Shown piece after piece: positions 1-12,158 of a stretch of 64,000 nucleotides of DNA. Source of the stretch: Brachionus rotundiformis (lineage: Eukaryota > Rotifera > Eurotatoria > Ploima > Brachionidae). Positions within the stretch are counted from its first letter, which is position 1. Each line of letters starts with the position of its first letter. The stretch is taken from NCBI GenBank assembly GCA_016802295.1, contig JAESIW010000065.1, positions 1,555,382 through 1,619,381 of the forward strand, in the 5' to 3' direction. The notes under the pieces were generated by a model that made no database searches, had not been told where the DNA came from, and saw only the letters and a list, made by a program, of their open reading frames with translations. The position numbers were made by a program, and so were the translations under genes.

Positions 1-691
1 ATTTCGATGACAGTTTTTACAATTTTTTTAAAAAAGATCTTTGCCATTTGTTGATTTAGTGGTCCCCTATTGTCTATAAAGTCCCATAAATCCATACAAT
101 TTTCTGGTCTTTCCATTACTATCAAATATCTATCATGTCTTTCGATAAAGTCGATTATTTTTATGCACCCGTCACATTCTACCACCTTGTACATCAAGTC
201 TATCTCCATCGGAATGCATCGGCTTTCATTCTAAAAATTAAATTAGATCTAATAAATTTTGTTTGTTTTAAGCTTTTTATTTTGCTTACATAAATGGTCC
301 ATGAGTTTATCTTGTCTTTTTTTATTATTTTTACCGCAATAGGCAGATTGTCTATTTTTCTAGTACCTTGGTACACATCGCCAAAACCACCGGATCGAAT
401 TTTTTGCTGAATCTTGTACAATGAGTGGCACTTAAGGCTTGTCAGGGTTGAATATGTGTGTGTCGGTTGTTCGTGAAAATGAGTATGGTAGTAATGATTG
501 GTGGTCAAGCGGATTAGGTCATCGTTGAGGTCGGTTATTTTGTTGCCAGTTTGTATCGAACTCGAACTGCTTTGGCTGCTACTGCTCGAACTGCTCAGAC
601 TTCTTGTATCGCTTAAGTCCGAGTCTGAGTCTACCAAGTTAAACGTGTGCTTGTTCCGTCCTAGCTCGCTTATTTGGGTGTTCAGTTTCAT
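1..691 (-). CDS. PIM-like serine/threonine kinase, N-terminal part (truncated by window edge)
   Basis: Two exons are visible: 290-691 and 1-230, separated by a 59-nt phase-0 intron (231-289). The gene continues beyond base 1. The protein starts at ATG 691 (MKLNTQ), has a serine-rich low-complexity stretch (about residues 31-45), then a kinase N-lobe. The glycine loop reads IRSGGFGDVYQG and the ATP-anchoring lysine lies in AVKIIKK. After the intron come IPMEIDLMYKV and the hinge MERPENCMDLWDFI. The ERPE hinge with its proline, and the order of helix C motifs, are characteristic of the PIM family of constitutively active Ser/Thr kinases. The frame stays open upstream to 796 and would add a hydrophobic stretch. 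I start at 691 because PIM kinases are soluble and the extension is AT-rich. The catalytic loop and DFG lie outside the window. Family call confident; exact ortholog not. Confidence 0.85.
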
Positions 692-1373
692 TTTAGTCAA
701 AAAAAAAACACTTATTAATCTAAAAATAAAAATGGTTGTTGCGTAAACTAAATAAATAAACACAAATATGGCCAAATTGTACTCAAATGTAAACAAGATG
801 TGACTTCGGTGTCCCGAAATTGTGACAACTTAAAGTTTTTTATTGTTGTTTTTTTTTGTCACATTTTATTTAATGACGGTGAATAAATTCCAGGAGATTA
901 AACAGTAAATTGAATGGGACAGGATGTCTACAAATCAAATTGATATATGGTTTGAGGCCAAGCAAACAATGAGAAAGAGTTAGGGGGCGTCGACAATAAA
1001 TGGACATTGACAATATGCAGATAAGCGATCTTGAGCAGATAGATATTTATATAAGGTGTTAATTATTAGAGATATTTCTATAGCATTTGACTTAAAAATC
1101 TATTTTGTGAGCCTATTGAAGCATTTAATTTAAATAAGCTTTACTTAAGTGTACATGAATGACCCGATGAGAATGATTTTAAATTAATTTAATTTTTTGC
1201 CAAACATTTTTTGGATAAGATCAACAACAATAGAATAGAATGAAAGAGAAACATGAAACATATTTAAAAAAATTTTAAAATAAATAAAAAAAAATAAAAA
1301 CTATAATAAATTAAATTTAGAAATTATAATTTTAAAAAACAATAAATAAACAAATAAATTACATGAAATTATT

Positions 1374-1396
1374 TTGTGTGTGTGTGTGTTTGTGTT
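1374..1396. repeat. TG-rich microsatellite
   Basis: Short (TG)n run with one interruption within AT-rich intergenic DNA. Confidence 0.85.
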
Positions 1397-2984
1397 ATTA
1401 TTTCTAAACTAAAAAACTTTGCCGGGCTAAGTTAATGAACAAATAGATCAAACTTAATTCATATTTTTATATCCATCTTATCTGGCTGTTTGCTAACGAG
1501 AGTTATCTATGGTACGAATCGTTAACCGACCACATGCGCTCAATAAGTTCGGCAACAGAAAAACAATTGCTTTTAGAGAATGCTTATTTATCTTAAAATC
1601 AGTATCCAAAACCAATCTAGACTACACTTATTTTAAACTCAATTAAATTAATTATAAACACATTTATGAGTAGATATATTTCTAAATTTAAATTTTTTCG
1701 CTCTTTTTAACCTTAGCAATGATTTAATTCACTATTTTGATTTTTTTCGGATCTCGGCTTTGTTCGACTCTATTTATTGTTAGAACAATAGCTCGAGTTT
1801 CCGCGAACGGGCACATTAAGTCCACAAATCGTACTCACTGAGTTCTAACTCACTTAATAATTTTTTTATTCAATTTAACTCATGCTGAAAAGGAAATAAA
1901 CAGGCTTTTTATAACAATTAATATTGCTAATGTAATATCCTTAGTAACTAATTTGTCCTATAACAAGTACAAGTGGTAATTAATACTCGTGGTAAAGCAT
2001 GGAACAAAAACTGTTTTTAATCGATTTAAACGATCAATTCACGTGAGCGACAAATAAGTTATTTTTAAGTGTTTCTGGACAAACTTACCTAAGCCAGACA
2101 TGAATAAAACGATCCAAATAAATTTGTCTAACATCTATTTTAAAATATCTACTGGAGCTGTTTGAATTTTTAAATTTTATTATTTGTTTAAAAAAAAAAC
2201 ATTCTTAATTGTGAAACAGTCAATTCAGATATTTGAAGATTAAACATCAACACTGCTATTTCAATTAGTTTTTTTTTTTTAAATTAAAATTCAAACATTC
2301 CTTTAAGAAGTTTTAGTTTCAAATTTTTTGATAAAATAGTCTCGGACTTAAGCTTATCTGAGATGGTCGATGGTCTGACGCTAGGACACCCATGTAAACT
2401 TATCTTGCGCTCATAACCAAGTGAACAAATTTATAACATCTTCAAATTAGCATATGCGAACACGCTTTTCATCAATGCTTAAGCATCATACTTTTTTTCT
2501 ACTTTATAGTTGATTGTTGTATTTAGTTACATAGCCGATCGTAATTTGGTTGAAAAATTGTTTTTTTTTAAATGTAAATTTTCATGTTGTTTGAAAATAA
2601 ATGATTAGAAATTTTAAAAAATTAAAAAAAAAGCTAAATGTATTATTCAAATGATTTAGTATACCGGTTTGAATACGATTTAGTTGCTTATTCTCTTCAT
2701 TTCAAACAAGTTAATCACAAAAAATAAAAAGTAAAACTTGAATATGCTTAAATAAACTAATGGTAATTTGTGTATGCCACCAATTCAGTGGTGCCGCTCT
2801 TTCCAAATACCGAAAAGATAATTTAAAAAAAGAAATGTCTGTTTAGTGTCAAGTGCTTATTGAGTTCTATTATTAACTGTGTTTTTTTTTCAGAGACACT
2901 AAATTATCCTTTATAATGAAAAACTTTCTAAAAAAGCTATATTTAGCTAATGAAAATAAATATTCATCATTTATTGCTATTTTT

Positions 2985-3420
2985 AGACGTACCTATAGCT
3001 TTGACATAGACTACGTCACCTTAATGACGCTGATTAAAATCAGAAAACCTTAATGGCTTCATTAATAGGCTTTTAGTGATGCAATTTATATGCAATATCT
3101 TATTACATTCAAATTAAGTTTGACTAATTATTAATGCTAAGTTACTAAATTGCAATTATTTTTCATTTGGTAATAATATATTTCCTTTAGAAAATAAAAT
3201 AAGTAAAAGGATATTTTACAATGTTGCCATGGTAACCAACAGCCTCGCCCATTTACTGGTTTCGACTGATCGAATCCGCTACATGGACATGCATGTTTGG
3301 CAAAATTTACCATCTACCTAGAAATAAATAGGAAAAGTTTGCTTTAATTGCCATCATCATAGCCGCATTGAGACAGAGTCAAGCAAATTAGCAATTGAGA
3401 AATCTCCGACAAAGTCTAGT
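2985..3420. promoter_or_regulatory. Candidate enhancer block with CRE-like sites and an X-box
   Basis: In this gene desert a few hundred bases are notably less AT-rich than their surroundings. They contain TACGTCA at about 3012-3018, a TGACGC at about 3025-3030 (both CRE/ATF-like), and the palindromic X-box at 3223-3236. No coding frame is supported. The regulatory role is inferred from motif content only. The nearest gene starts are the PIM-like kinase (about 2.3 kb away) and the M1 gene (about 4 kb away). Confidence 0.35.
3223..3236. promoter_or_regulatory. Perfect palindromic RFX X-box
   Basis: The sequence GTTGCCATGGTAAC is a perfect 14-bp inverted repeat and matches the ideal RFX-family X-box (two GTNRCC/RGYAAC half sites with no spacer loss). 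RFX factors control ciliary genes in animals. Here no ciliary gene is adjacent, so a distal element or a fortuitous site are both possible. Confidence 0.5.
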
Positions 3421-6400
3421 TATATCAATGATAAATACACGTGAATTACGTAATCAAATACTGAACAAAAAATAACACCAAGCACATTCTCATCACAATA
3501 ACAAAAAAGACTAGAAATCTTAAAAAAGAGTATGTTTTCAATCTAAATAAAATAAAATAAAAAAATAAATAATTTTTTTTTCTTTCTGACTAACGATAGA
3601 GCTAGCGCATGCTCATTTTAAGTCTAGAATTAAATTTAATTTGTAATTTTGCTCTTAAATTTTAATATGATTTAAAGGTTTTGAATTTTACGTACAAAAA
3701 AAATATAAAATTTCATTAGTATTAAACAGCGTAACGATAAAGAATATTGCGCAATACAAAATAAGCCAAGTTGCCTTGTTATTTATTGATAATCGTGACT
3801 TAGTTTCATAATTTTTTAGCTACAATGTAGACAAGATTTTAACCCGAATACGCCAAAAATTCATCAAAATAGACGCTTAATAAACCAAGTCAATTTTAAG
3901 TCCTAATTAGAGTCTATGAAAACGAACTGCCCACATCTACTCAGTCAACATACAAAGCTTTTTTTATCTTTATTTAAAAATAATCGTACGATATTTTAGC
4001 CTAAACGGTCGTAAATATTTAAGATAAAAGACAAAATAGTGTGGGAAAATTATAATCATAAATTTAAGCTTGTAAAAGAAAACTATTTGAATTTTAGCCA
4101 AAAAATAAGGAAGCTTTGATGGTCAAAAGCCTAGAAAAATTCTCTAAAATATCTTCATTATTTTTTAAATAAAAAATTAATAAATTTAATATTTTTTCGC
4201 TTTCTTATAAATTGTTTATTTGCAAAGGCCTAGAGAAAATTTTCCAACTTAGACATAGATTCTGGCATTAAAAAATAACAAAAATACACGCAATAAAAAA
4301 ATCTCCAAAATTTTTTTATTCATGTTTCTTGTTCAAGTACCTTTATTATTGCTCAATTATCTAACCCTTGTACCTTGAGTAACATCAGGTATTTCGTTTT
4401 TTTTTACTTAATAATAGGAATGAAAAATAATTAAATCTTAAGGCTTTTTATTTATTTATTGGTTGTCAATGAGCTGGAGAATAAAAAAATTCTAGGATTC
4501 AGATTTCAGGGTAATGCAAAAATTCATCATGATTGAGGACTCAAAATAAAAAGTTTCAATTAATAATTAAATTTTGTCAAACTTATTCATTTTGATTAAA
4601 ATGTAATGCTTTATCAATGGAAATGTTGGCCTGTAATGTTGACATTTGCTTTTATTTTTTGAAAAAAGACCTCACCATGTCATAACCATGACTGAATTAA
4701 TTACTTTGAATGTTTATGGTTGAATTAATTTTAGAAATCTTGGCTCCCACTTAAATATTTTGGGGAAAAAATTGCTCACGAATTTAAATTAATATTTAAA
4801 ATCTTTTACTCATTTGAAATATTTAGGAATTTTTTTTATATCATAAACAGTTGACAGCATAAAATAACAGAAAAGCGAAATTTTGACAATTAATAAAATA
4901 GTTATAATAATTTTTGTACTTTTATACCCAATATTAGATTAAATAGAGGAAAAAAGAATAAAATATAAGTACAAATGTAGAAACCAAATACTGGCCTAAA
5001 TTACTTTTTCAAATCAAATATGGTTTAGGTCGTTTTATTAAAACTGAACTTAAATTCGAATAATTAAAACTCTACTTAGATAGCAAACAAACAAATATTT
5101 TGATTGTTAAAAAAAAGTAATTATCAAATTTAAAAAACTCACTAAAACATTTGAAACTGTTGTGCTAGACTAAAAAACGTGCCGAAATAGTCTTATTAAG
5201 TCAACAAAAAAACTTAATAGAATCCTTAAGTAGTAAGTTCTTAAATTGAAAAAAAATAAGAACTACTTAGAGTAAGTCGAAAAATCTCTGATACTTAAAT
5301 TATTATTTAAGAACTTGTTGAAATTGAGGAAAATTTTTTTTCCATTAAATTACCTGTACACACAAAGTAAATAAATTAAAAAATATATATTAAAAATACT
5401 ACGAAACTTAGAAAAATTGGCAAATATTTCCAAGATTGTTATCTATCTATGTTAGGTGATAGTTATTCATTGATGTATTATATTTTGGTTGTTTACTAAC
5501 AACTAAAAATAGGTGGGCACAAAGCTGTTACAAGCAAACAAAAATAAAGCTTATATCAGTGAGCACAAATTGTTTGATAAATTCTGATAAACTAATTTAA
5601 TAATAACTTAGAATCTTTTTGTCCCGGTTTCATGATAAATTCCCAACTTAAAAACATACAAGACCAATTTATTTTTCTGGGTTTAAGTCGTTGCACCAAG
5701 TCTCCTGAAATCGGACTACGATTTATTAACAGTATATTTAAATTTAAATGATATTTTGGGTTTAAAATCAATCAATATTAATTAGTATAAATTTTAATAG
5801 CTTCGCATTCCTTCTAAGAAAAGATAATATAGATAGAATCAAATTGAATTCTTAAGCAGTTCTCAATTATGATTTTTTTGATCGATTAAGGCCTTGTTCG
5901 AATACAATTTGGTTTTTTATTAACTATATTGAACTAGCTTGATCGATAAAAAAATCATCTTAATAATTATTTAATCATTTGTTAATAATCTTAAACACTA
6001 TTATTGTCTTGAAATTCTGGCAAAATATTTAATTACTTCCCAAGTTGCGCAACTGAATACGACATATTTTTAGACAAAATCTTTTAAGTTTGCCTATGTT
6101 CGTATGGTACTTGGAGAAGCAATTTTCGGCTTGCTTTATTTAAATTTTAAATTAAACCTGTTTAAGATTTAGAGTTTAAATTACTTGGCAATTATCTAGT
6201 AAATAGATCGATGCTTTATTAGAATATCGAATGAATTTATCAGCAGAATTAAAAGAGACTGTCATTCGTGACCCGGTTTTTGGATACCAAGTACTACTTA
6301 AACGATATTCTGTTCTAATGCTTTAACTTTGAATGGACCGGATTTACTAGTCTATCACAATTTTAGATTAGATACCATATGTCTTGTTTGAGGAGGCATC

Positions 6401-7059
6401 AATTCAAATTTTTTTATTTAATAGAATTTTTATAAAACCATTTTAGAGTGGAAGCAATTAAATACACAAATAAGAATGATTTTAGATAAAGTAAACATCA
6501 AAAATTAATAATTTTGAGTATATATGAAAGGTATTGTTTTATGCTTCGTTTTTATTTATTGAAGAAAATTTTTTTTGTTTGGTAATATTTTTGAGATAAA
6601 TTAGAAATGATATCAATGTTCTTTGAATTAAATTTCTTAATGTTTATTTTTTTTCAAAGAAAAATTCCTCAAAAAAAACCAGGTAATCTTTTGAATATTA
6701 TCCATCGACAAAAATTTCATTTGAGAAACGATACTCCATTCAATATCATTGTAAATTTTCATAAAAAATAAAACAAAAAAACCAAACAAAATAATTTATT
6801 GATATAGCTTTGTTGAACGCATTACAATTATCACCAAAATTGCTTATTTAAATTCTATGAGTTGTTAATTTTTGTAATAAAATCAAATTAAATATGGTAA
6901 TAAATTTTTTACTTATTACTTATATTATCATTAAACTTTAGCCGTAATTGCCCTAATGACTGAAATGATTGAAATTTTCCAAATTGATCTTATTATTTGA
7001 ATTGTTTTAAAATTAACCTTGATTAAATGAAAAAAATTAAATCAAAATATTGAATAATG

Positions 7060-7092
7060 AATTTAATTTAATTTAATTTAATAATTTAATTG
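7060..7092. repeat. TTTAA pentanucleotide tandem repeat
   Basis: About five consecutive ATTTA/TTTAA units, slightly imperfect at the 3' end, roughly 300 bp upstream of the M1 gene start. Confidence 0.8.
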
Positions 7093-7382
7093 AGCATAAC
7101 TAAACAAATTATAAAAATTAATATTTTTCTGAACTTAAGATAATATTTTTTTAAGAAAATTGCGTTTATTGCAGATAAAAAAAAAATTTTATTATGAGTA
7201 TTTATTTTTTAACTATATAAAGTAATAAAATAGCTAAACTCGAGTTAATTAATTTATTTACAATATTTTGATAAATAACCCCTAAGAATAAAAATTAAAA
7301 AATTTTATGACTTTTGGTTTCCAAGCAATTAGGATCACTTTATTTAAAGCTGAACCACAGTGGAATAACTTTTAATTGGAAA

Positions 7383-10300
7383 ATGTCAACTTTACAACAA
7401 AAAAATGATTCTGGAAAAATTTTCATTAGCTACAAAGTTGCTATAGCTTATGCTTGTTTTATAGTGACTGCCACTTTGTTAGTAGGGCTTTTGCCAGCTT
7501 TGGTAAATCCACCAAAATGTAACAGTGATGACTCTTCTTTGACCGTAAAAACAAAAACAGATAGTGTCAAAACCAATTTTGAAGCAAATAAGTCAACTCA
7601 TAATTTATTAAGATACTTATTTAAAAATCAAAGACCAAACTTATTAAAAGAGTTAGATCGTTGCCAAGAATTGAATGAGCCTACAAATGGACAACTTTGG
7701 GAAAGCATGATTCTGCCAAAAAATATAATTCCTAACAAATATAGAATTAAATTGTATACTCCAAATTTTGCTGCTGATTCGTACAGTGGCGAAATTCAAA
7801 TAGAAATTGAAGTGGTCGAACCAACTCAATTTATAGTTTTGAATGCAAAATTTTTGAGTGTTTATTTTCAGTCGTTTCAAGATATGACTGGCAATGAAGT
7901 TGAAATTGAATGTGATGGCCTTTATCTTCCAAATGACTATTATGTACTTAAGTCAAAAGATCTGCTTTCCAGACAAAAATATATATTAAATTTAAATTTT
8001 AATGGTAACCTTAATATATTCAGTTCTGGTATATTTGAAATAAAATATAACAATGATGATCAAGAATTTGATGGGTCTGTAAATTTATTTTTTGATAATT
8101 TTGATCTAAAATTTTTTTACAGAAGCATGCTTGCGAGTCATTTTGAACCTTTAGACGCTCGTAAGGGATATCCTTGCTTTGACGAACCCCAACTTAAAGC
8201 CAATTATGTTATCGAAATTTATCATCCCAATGGTACACAAGCTCTTTCTAACTGGCCTGTTGACGTATATTAATTAATTGATTTTTATATTTTGTGTTAA
8301 ATAATTTACCTATCTTAGTCCGAAAGAGTTGTTGATGATGGCGAAATTTTGACAATTTTTAAAGAAACTCCAATACTACCGTCTTATTTAATTGGCATAA
8401 CTATTTTTAACAAATCCGATTTTACCTACAAGGAAAAATCCACCAAACAAAACATACCAGTAATTTGATTATTTAGATAAGAAAATTGAAAAAATTAAAA
8501 AAAGATTAGATTTTGGGCTTTGAAAAAATATGTAAATAATGGTCTAATTGATGATCCACTTCAGATGACAGTTGACCTTTTTAACTCTTTGGAGGATATT
8601 TTTAGTGATGTTCCAGAAGCGATTCCACCAAAAATTGATGTTTTTGCTTTACCGTTCTATCCGGTAATTAAAATTAAAGGTAATAAATAAAACTAATAAA
8701 TTTAATTTATTTAAGCAAGAAGCTGTGCCTCATTCAGGTCTCATTTTATTCGAAGAAAACAAAGTATTATTTAAAAGTAGTACTGTACAGGAACGTATCA
8801 GACAGTCAATTACTTTAGAAATGGCAAAATTGTTATCAGAATTTGTAAGTTTTAATATTTTTTTAATCCAATTTTAATACTAGTTTAAGTGGTTTGGTAA
8901 TTATATGACTTTTGAATGGTGGTCTCAATTATGGCTTCAAGAAACAATTGGTATTTTTACATTATTTATAAAATTAATTAGATATATTTTTTATCTTTAG
9001 CTGATTACATGAAGTACAAAGTAGTAGATATGGCATATCCTGATTGGCGAATTGTAGGACTTAATTTTGAAATTAAGATTATCTCAATAAAATTTTATCC
9101 TATAAGTATGACCAGTTTATCACTGAAGAACTCATTCAAGTTTTGACAGAAGACTGTAAACTAAAATTGAACATATAATATTTTTAAGACTTAATATTAA
9201 TTTAGCCTTTCCATCTTCTCATCCCGTAATTAAACAAGTTAATAGTCCGACTGAAATAGACGAGTTATTTGATGACATTGAAAGTTCCAAAGGTGCAGCT
9301 ATTTTACGTATGATGGAGTATGAAATTGGTAGTTATGATTTTATGCTTGGAATAAAGGCAAATTTTGTTGAATAAAAAAAATAAATAAAATAATTTAACT
9401 TTAATTTAGAATTATTTAAAACAAAGTCAAAATGGAATTGGTAAGCCAGAAAAATTATGGGAAGTCCTAGATAATATTGTAACTAGACATTTATTAAATT
9501 TAAAGAAAAAAGAAGCTTTTAATTAATTGACTATTTTAACTTTTTAGAGAAACTGGTCAGCTAAAGACTTTGCTGATCGATGGTTTACTCAAGCTAATTA
9601 TCCGTTTGTCAAAGCTCGTATCAACAAAAAAAATGATGGAAAATTTTATCTTGATATAAGTCAAGAAAGGTTCAAATCTGATTATTCAATATTTAGCAAT
9701 GAAGATTTATATCCGACAGAATTTAATTACACTTGGTATATTCCATTGAGATGTGTTTTTGGTCGAAGTGCAGCTGATCCTGAACCAATGATTCTTGATT
9801 TCCAACTTGAAACTAAACAAACTTCTCAAATTATTGGAGATGGAAATATTGAGTTTAATTGGTTTCATTGCGATGAACGATTTGCTGGATACTATCTCCT
9901 TGATTACAGTGACGAAAATTGGGAAAATCTTGGATTTGCTTTGAAGCAGCATAATGAAGTAATGATACAATTTAAATTTATATTTTGATTGTTAACAAAC
10001 TTAATAAAAGTATTTGGATGCCTCGGATCGGTCAAGTTTGATTCATAATCTATTTATAAATACCTTTAATGGAAAAACTTCGTACAAAATATTGACTGAT
10101 TTTCTGTCATATTTACCAAGAGAAACAGAATATCTACCTTGGAAAACAGTACACAAACATGTTACTGATCTAGCTGCAATATTGGATTATAAAAGATCTT
10201 TCTATCCTGTCTCGGTAATCAAATTTATTTATATCTAGTTTGAAAAATAGTTAAATTGAATTTAAAGCAATATTTTATTACCATGCTTCAAGAAATCGAG

Positions 10301-11251
10301 CATTCTGGAAACATTTGGGAGTCTTCCTCAAACCATATAGAAGAGTATTTTTTTAATTTTTGCTTATAATTAATTTAAAAAAAAATCCAAGATTGAAAAG
10401 AGAAATTATACTTGAATTCTCTTGTCGAATGCTTGATTCTTTTTGTCTTGGAAATGTATCTAGTCTATGGACTCAAGCATTCAATTCCTTAATTAGCTCA
10501 ACAGAACCAAACACGTAAAATTAAAAAAGTCAAATTAAAGAAATAATAAAAAAATTTAAATTAGCCTTGCTCCTCATGTTAAACAAATTGTTTACAACTA
10601 CCATCTACAGAATACTTATTCAATTGATGAGTGGCAAATAGTATTTTTGGAATATGAAACATTGGAAGATATCCAGGAACGAGAAATGCTTTTAGAAGCA
10701 ATCAGCTATAGCAGACTTCCTTCATTATTGATGAAATTTCTAACAAGTGTGTCTGAAGATCAATTCAAACGCGAAGACTATTTCGATGTCATACGGTTCT
10801 TAGGCAAAAATCCCCTCGGAAGAGAAATAGCTTGGGATTTTTACCGCTCAAAGTTTGTCGAAATAAACACTTTGTTTGGATTTGAAAATACAAATATTGG
10901 TAAAATGCTTCTTTACATCACATCAACATTTAGTGATGAGTTTATGTATTTTGAAGTAAGATTTTTTTTATCAAATTAAAAGTTAATAATTGAATTTAGT
11001 TATTAAAATTTATATATAATACTCAAAGTGGAGCAAGCATGAATGCTAGGCTAAGGGCAATTGAAATTGTATCAACCAATTTGGTATGGTTAATAGCAAA
11101 AGAAGAAGAAATAATTAGAGCGTTTTCAGGTGGTCGCATAGTTCAAAACAATGGTTTCAACAATACAGGGCTTATCAATATTAAAGAGAAATTACTAAAT
11201 GCATACAATGAAAAATTTCATAAATTTGGCCCAAACTTTTTGAAGAAATAG
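7383..11251 (+). CDS. M1 aminopeptidase-family type II membrane protein lacking the catalytic motifs
   Basis: Fifteen exons: 7383-8264, 8319-8459, 8505-8663, 8716-8844, 8884-8950, 9001-9053, 9107-9155, 9206-9357, 9410-9478, 9548-9958, 10011-10214, 10268-10344, 10392-10514, 10565-10955, 11000-11251; all phases agree and give 1052 residues. The start is ATG 7383, giving a short cytosolic tail and one signal-anchor helix (about residues 13-37), as in aminopeptidase N-type ectoenzymes. The M1 N-terminal, catalytic and ERAP1-like C-terminal domains are all recognisable. Active-site residues are not: GAMEN aligns with EAVPH (396-400). The HEXXH positions read LSEFF (434-438), just before the conserved WFGN. 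Only the third zinc ligand, Glu457 in LWLQETIA, is kept at the canonical spacing. The catalytic Tyr in the SKGA motif region is Ser. It is therefore probably a non-catalytic homologue acting at the cell surface. The intron after 9357 uses a GC donor in the best-aligned model. Confidence 0.88.
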
Positions 11252-12158
11252 CTTTCGAAAATTAATTCTATTTAATCAGAATAAATAATTAAACATTATT
11301 CTTTAAATCACATATCAAAATTATTAAATTTATGTAGAAAAATGTGAAAACTTAACGAAATTTTAATTCAAGAAACAACTAGCTAAGCGATAAGATAACA
11401 ATATTTATTAGAAAAAAAAGCTTTAGAATTTTTTTGCAATTTAAGATAAATAAAATTATACTAATCTTTCCAATTTTGATTATGTTAGCAGCTTTTAGCA
11501 AACACTAGTAGCTCCTTCTCTTGAAGACCTTCGATCAACTAAGATAATATTTAATAAAAAGATAAATTTGATAAAGAGATTTAAAATAATTATAATAATA
11601 ACAAAAAAAGGATATTACAGTCCTTGAAAGTGTTCAAAGACGAGCAACTTAACTGGTTAAGATCATAAAAGACTTGCCATACGAATTCAGACTCAAAAAG
11701 CTAGACTTGACGCCGCTAAACAAACGATGACAAAGAGGTGACTTTATTAAGTACTTTAAAATAAGTACTGGACTAAGTTGGATGGACTTGCACAATCTGA
11801 TAATGAGCTCCATTACAGTCGATGGATTGGTGCGTAGTGTTCGCGGAAACTCAGTTCACCAAGAATGTCTAGAGAGAACATATTCTATTGAAAAGAGTTG
11901 TAACAAACTGTTAATCTGTTGTAGCTTATTATTATTATTTATAATTAATGCAATAAATAAATATCACTTATTGATTTAAATTTGAATGTATTGATCAGAT
12001 CAGATTCACATTATCATTAGAAAAAATATAATCTAAGAGTCTTTATTTACGAAAATAATACTTTTTTAATAAAGTAAAAAATATATAACATTATGGTATA
12101 TGAATTAATAGGTCATTGAAAAAAAAAAGTGTTATACAATAATAATTTATACATAATT
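11252..12158. other. Intergenic, M1 to PAQR copy A
   Basis: Convergent 3' ends. It holds 3' flank of the M1 gene (AATAAA-like motif near 11280) and a decayed LINE fragment at 11611-11950 (separate entry). No other coding sequence is supported. Confidence 0.6.
11611..11950 (+). mobile_element. Degenerate non-LTR retrotransposon (CR1/Jockey-like) 3' fragment
   Basis: Reading from 11611 gives the familiar end of a LINE reverse-transcriptase ORF: VLESVQRRAT, then LPYEFRLKKLDLTPLNKR, QRGDFIKYFKI and a later VRGNS. Two in-frame stops (TAA after VQRRAT, TGA after LNKR) show that it is dead. The 5' part is absent, consistent with 5' truncation of a LINE. The end runs into a TTA-rich tail. The subfamily is inferred from motif style only. 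Confidence 0.75.

Larger units (their letters stand above)
692..7382. other. Large gene-free, AT-rich interval
   Basis: About 6.7 kb between the divergently transcribed PIM-like kinase and M1 genes. No reading frame with recognisable protein similarity is seen. It holds a short TG repeat (about 1374-1396), a TTTAA-type pentanucleotide repeat (about 7060-7092), a slightly GC-richer block at 1740-1860, and a clearly less AT-rich block at about 2985-3420 with regulatory-looking motifs (listed separately). A short upstream ORF begins at ATG 7307, just before the M1 gene start. Confidence 0.6.

Noticed and set aside
692..796. Hydrophobic N-terminal extension of the PIM-like kinase
   Set aside because: Very AT-rich codons, no family precedent for a membrane-anchored PIM kinase, and ATG 691 is a reasonable start.
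7314..7382. Upstream extension of the M1 open frame from 7314
   Set aside because: The frame there begins with TTG, not ATG. Starting at ATG 7383 gives the expected short cytosolic tail plus signal anchor.
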